A stretch of DNA of 64,000 nt from positions 310,001-374,000 of the forward strand of contig NZ_JAAKGI010000001.1 of NCBI RefSeq assembly GCF_011762485.1, in the 5' to 3' direction. The notes beneath the pieces were generated by a model that was not told the DNA's origin, ran no database searches, and saw nothing but the letters and a program-made list of their open reading frames with translations. Positions 62,237-64,000 of this stretch are shown here, piece after piece (within the stretch, counting starts at the first letter, position 1; every line of letters begins with the position of its first letter). Both the position numbers and the translations under genes were made by a program. This stretch comes from Yeosuana marina (GTDB taxonomy: Bacteria; Bacteroidota; Bacteroidia; Flavobacteriales; Flavobacteriaceae).

Positions 62237-62244
62237 TACATTTG
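62237..62244 (+). promoter_or_regulatory. -7 element (TACATTTG) of the iron operon
   Basis: Exact TAnnTTTG 17 nt before ATG 62262; it lies downstream of the inverted repeat 62191-62210. Confidence 0.55.
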
Positions 62245-62261
62245 AACCATATTTCTATAAT

Positions 62262-62915
62262 ATGGTTACATTATCTGAAGAGAATTATTTAAAGGCCATT
62301 TATCATTTAGGTAAGCAAGGTAAGGAAGCGGTTAGCACAAACGCCATTGCTGAGCATATTGAATCTAAAGCATCCTCAGTAACCGATATGATTAAAAAAT
62401 TAGCTACCAAAAATTTAGCCAATTATATTAAATATCAAGGTGTTAGTTTGACCGAAGAAGGTAGGTTAGCTGCTGCATTAGTTATTAGAAAGCATCGTCT
62501 TTGGGAAGTGTTTTTAGTAAATAAACTTAACTTTTCTTGGGATGAAGTTCATGATATAGCCGAACAGTTAGAGCATGTTAAATCATTGCAATTAGTTAAT
62601 AAACTAGATGCTTTTTTAGAGTATCCAACACATGATCCACACGGCGATCCCATTCCAGACAAGGATGGAAATTATTCACCTATAAAAAGCATTAATATTT
62701 TAGAAATAGATACAGGAAAAGAAGGCACTTTGTCATTTGTAAAAGATTCCTCAGATGTGTTTTTAAGATATTTAAATAAAAACAATTTGGCTCTTGGAGA
62801 TACTATTAAAGTATTAGATTTTGAGCCTTTTGATAATTCTTTAACGATAGAAACAACCACTAAAAAGATGATCATTTCAAAAGAAGTAGCACAAAATTTA
62901 TATTTAAGCGTGTAA
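62262..62915 (+). CDS. DtxR-family metal-dependent repressor with FeoA-like C-terminus
   Basis: 217 residues. The N-terminal winged helix ('SEENYLKAIYHLGKQ', 'TNAIAEHIESKASSVTDMIKKL') is followed by the metal-binding/dimerisation domain ('HRLWEVFLVNKLNFSWDEVHDIAEQLEHV', 'DPHGDPIPDKDGN') and a SH3/FeoA-like end. The residue at the MntR Asp8/DtxR Met10 position is Asn, so the metal (Fe2+ or Mn2+) is not decided by sequence. Heads an operon that includes feoB. Probably regulates that operon itself. Confidence 0.9.
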   Translation: MVTLSEENYLKAIYHLGKQGKEAVSTNAIAEHIESKASSVTDMIKKLATKNLANYIKYQGVSLTEEGRLAAALVIRKHRLWEVFLVNKLNFSWDEVHDIAEQLEHVKSLQLVNKLDAFLEYPTHDPHGDPIPDKDGNYSPIKSINILEIDTGKEGTLSFVKDSSDVFLRYLNKNNLALGDTIKVLDFEPFDNSLTIETTTKKMIISKEVAQNLYLSV

Positions 62916-62916
62916 G

Positions 62917-63939
62917 ATGACTACATACAATCCCATATCGGCATTAATTCTGTTTTTTGTTATTGCAGTATTGCTTTTTGTTTTGTTTAGACCAATAAAA
63001 GGTTGGTTTTGGATTCTGAAAAAGAATTTTGGAAGTAATGAGAAAACCATTATTGAAGACATCTTAAAACAGTTATACCATTTTGAAAATTCAGGTAATA
63101 AAGTAGATATGAAAACCTTGGTTCAGGTCTTGGGTTTTAATCATACCAGGGTTGTAGATGCCATAAAAAAAATGACGATTAATGATTTGATATATTTTGA
63201 ATCTGATATCTTAAAATTAACAGATACCGGAAGAGAATATGCCCTTCGGATTGTACGGGTTCATCGATTATGGGAGCGTTATTTGGCAGATAAAACAGGG
63301 TTTAGTAGATCAGAATGGCACGATCGAGCAGAGTCGATGGAACATGTCCTAACTCATGATGAAGCAGAGCAGTTGTCAGTTCGTTTGGGTAATCCTAAAT
63401 TTGATCCACATGGAGACCCTATTCCAACTAAAACAGGTAAAGTAGCTCAAGTAAATGGAGTAGAATTACCCTTATTACCTGTAAATTCTATAGGAAGAAT
63501 AACGCATATAGAAGATGAGCCCGAGGTTATTTACAAACAAATTATTGCTGAAAAAATTCATATAGGATCCCTTGTTAGAGTGGTTGAAAATAACGCGACG
63601 CGTATTGTGTTTTTATCAGAAGGCGAAGAATTTAAATTAGCACCTATTGTAGCGGCTAATTTAACGGTGGCACCTATTGAAAATGAAGTTGTTGTTGAAG
63701 ATAATATTGCAAGATTATCAAGTTTAGATGAACATGAAACTGCAAAAATTATTGGGATATCAAAAGAAAGTAGAGGAGAAAGCAGAAGACGCTTGTTAGA
63801 TTTAGGCTTTGTAAAAGGAGCGAATATTAGCATCGATCTAATGAATCCGTTGGGAGAACCACACGCATATTTAATTAAAGGAACGTCGATTGCATTACGA
63901 AAAGATCAAGCGGCAAAAATCCTTATTAAAAGAGACTAA
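62917..63939 (+). CDS. membrane-anchored DtxR-like protein with FeoA domain
   Basis: 340 residues, starting 1 nt after the previous stop. An N-terminal membrane helix (residues ~5-27) and a basic segment precede a winged helix ('NKVDMKTLVQVLGFNHTRVVDAIKKM'). The DtxR metal-binding domain follows ('HRLWERYLADKTGFSRSEWHDRAESMEHV', 'FDPHGDPIPTKTGK'), then an SH3-like part (~190-255) and a FeoA domain (~268-340, 'ESRRRLLDLGFVKGANISI', 'YLIKGTSIALRKDQAAKIL'). The regulator domain is thus tethered at the membrane next to FeoB. Function is inferred: an iron sensor/accessory of the Feo transporter rather than a free repressor. Confidence 0.8.
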   Translation: MTTYNPISALILFFVIAVLLFVLFRPIKGWFWILKKNFGSNEKTIIEDILKQLYHFENSGNKVDMKTLVQVLGFNHTRVVDAIKKMTINDLIYFESDILKLTDTGREYALRIVRVHRLWERYLADKTGFSRSEWHDRAESMEHVLTHDEAEQLSVRLGNPKFDPHGDPIPTKTGKVAQVNGVELPLLPVNSIGRITHIEDEPEVIYKQIIAEKIHIGSLVRVVENNATRIVFLSEGEEFKLAPIVAANLTVAPIENEVVVEDNIARLSSLDEHETAKIIGISKESRGESRRRLLDLGFVKGANISIDLMNPLGEPHAYLIKGTSIALRKDQAAKILIKRD

Positions 63940-63942
63940 ATT

Positions 63943-64000
63943 ATGGAAACAAAAATAAAAAGTGCTTGTGAAACTTGCGCTCATTTTAACGCAGAAGGGT
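63943..64000 (+). CDS. feoB: ferrous iron transport protein B, N-terminus (cut by window edge)
   Basis: Starts at ATG 63943, 3 nt after the previous stop, and runs off the right end with 19 residues (METKIKSACETCAHFNAEG). A Cys-x2-Cys-x-H-F-N segment of this type precedes the GTPase domain in Bacteroidota FeoB, from memory. The GTPase region itself is outside the window. Confidence 0.7.
   Translation, partial: METKIKSACETCAHFNAEG

Overview
The window is chromosomal DNA of a marine-type Flavobacteriaceae bacterium (Bacteroidota). The evidence is the low G+C, weak Shine-Dalgarno sequences, many promoters with the Bacteroidota -7 element TAnnTTTG, the gliding lipoprotein gene gldH, a fused hemC-hemD gene, SPOR/HU-CCDC81 and PorT-type barrel proteins, and short 'GTCATTGCGAG...' palindromic repeats. 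No tRNA, rRNA, CRISPR array, prophage or insertion sequence was seen. Most genes are housekeeping and belong to short operons.

Layout. 1-9.1 kb: end of a lipoprotein gene, acyl-CoA thioesterase, SPOR protein, dprA, an ATP-grasp enzyme, trpS, an acyltransferase, and an ECF sigma factor with a membrane anti-sigma/barrel partner. 9.2-19.2 kb: recA; the tRNA-wobble hydroxylation genes trhO, a U32 (TrhP-like) gene and a ferredoxin in one unit; ricT-gldH-PBP1A; and acetoacetyl-CoA synthetase. 19.2-24.6 kb: a 43-codon ORF running into a long terminator, a 3'-5' exonuclease, two serine hydrolases, an O6-methylguanine methyltransferase and a CNNM/CBS protein. 24.7-35.4 kb: a heme biosynthesis region (hemB, hemF, hemE, hemCD, hemA on one strand; an AraC/PchR-like regulator with a 53-codon ORF, hemH, a MATE transporter and a HemJ-like gene on the other). 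This covers glutamyl-tRNA to protoheme except for hemL.

35.4-48.3 kb: histidine kinase, enoyl-CoA hydratase, a locus of two tandem secreted paralogs facing an AraC regulator, HD hydrolase, acyl-ACP desaturase, acyltransferase, bacilliredoxin, a TerB/DnaJ protein, an acetate transporter, and a second sigma factor with an unusual anti-sigma/TonB-C fusion. 48.3-61.8 kb: LD-carboxypeptidase, metG, envelope lipoproteins, ferritin with a small Cys-rich protein, tex, a TerB protein, mfd and a thioredoxin-fold lipid- or envelope-facing protein. 61.8-64 kb: yraN, then an iron operon of two DtxR-family proteins (the second membrane-anchored with a FeoA domain) and the start of feoB.

Main unusual points. 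(1) At 37.8-39.8 kb, three promoters share the same geometry: an AT-rich box (TAAAATAGYATATA) lies 42 nt upstream of each -7 element. Two drive secreted paralogs. The third drives a unit with only a promoter and a terminator, a gutted paralog or a small RNA. The same box sits in the promoter of the adjacent AraC gene. (2) Palindromic repeat copies lie in the metG leader, in frame inside metG, and in frame (half copy) inside mfd, read in different frames, resembling Rickettsia palindromic elements. (3) The oxygen-dependent and prephenate-type tRNA-U34 hydroxylases are adjacent, with a dedicated ferredoxin. (4) A membrane-tethered DtxR-FeoA protein sits between a DtxR regulator and feoB.
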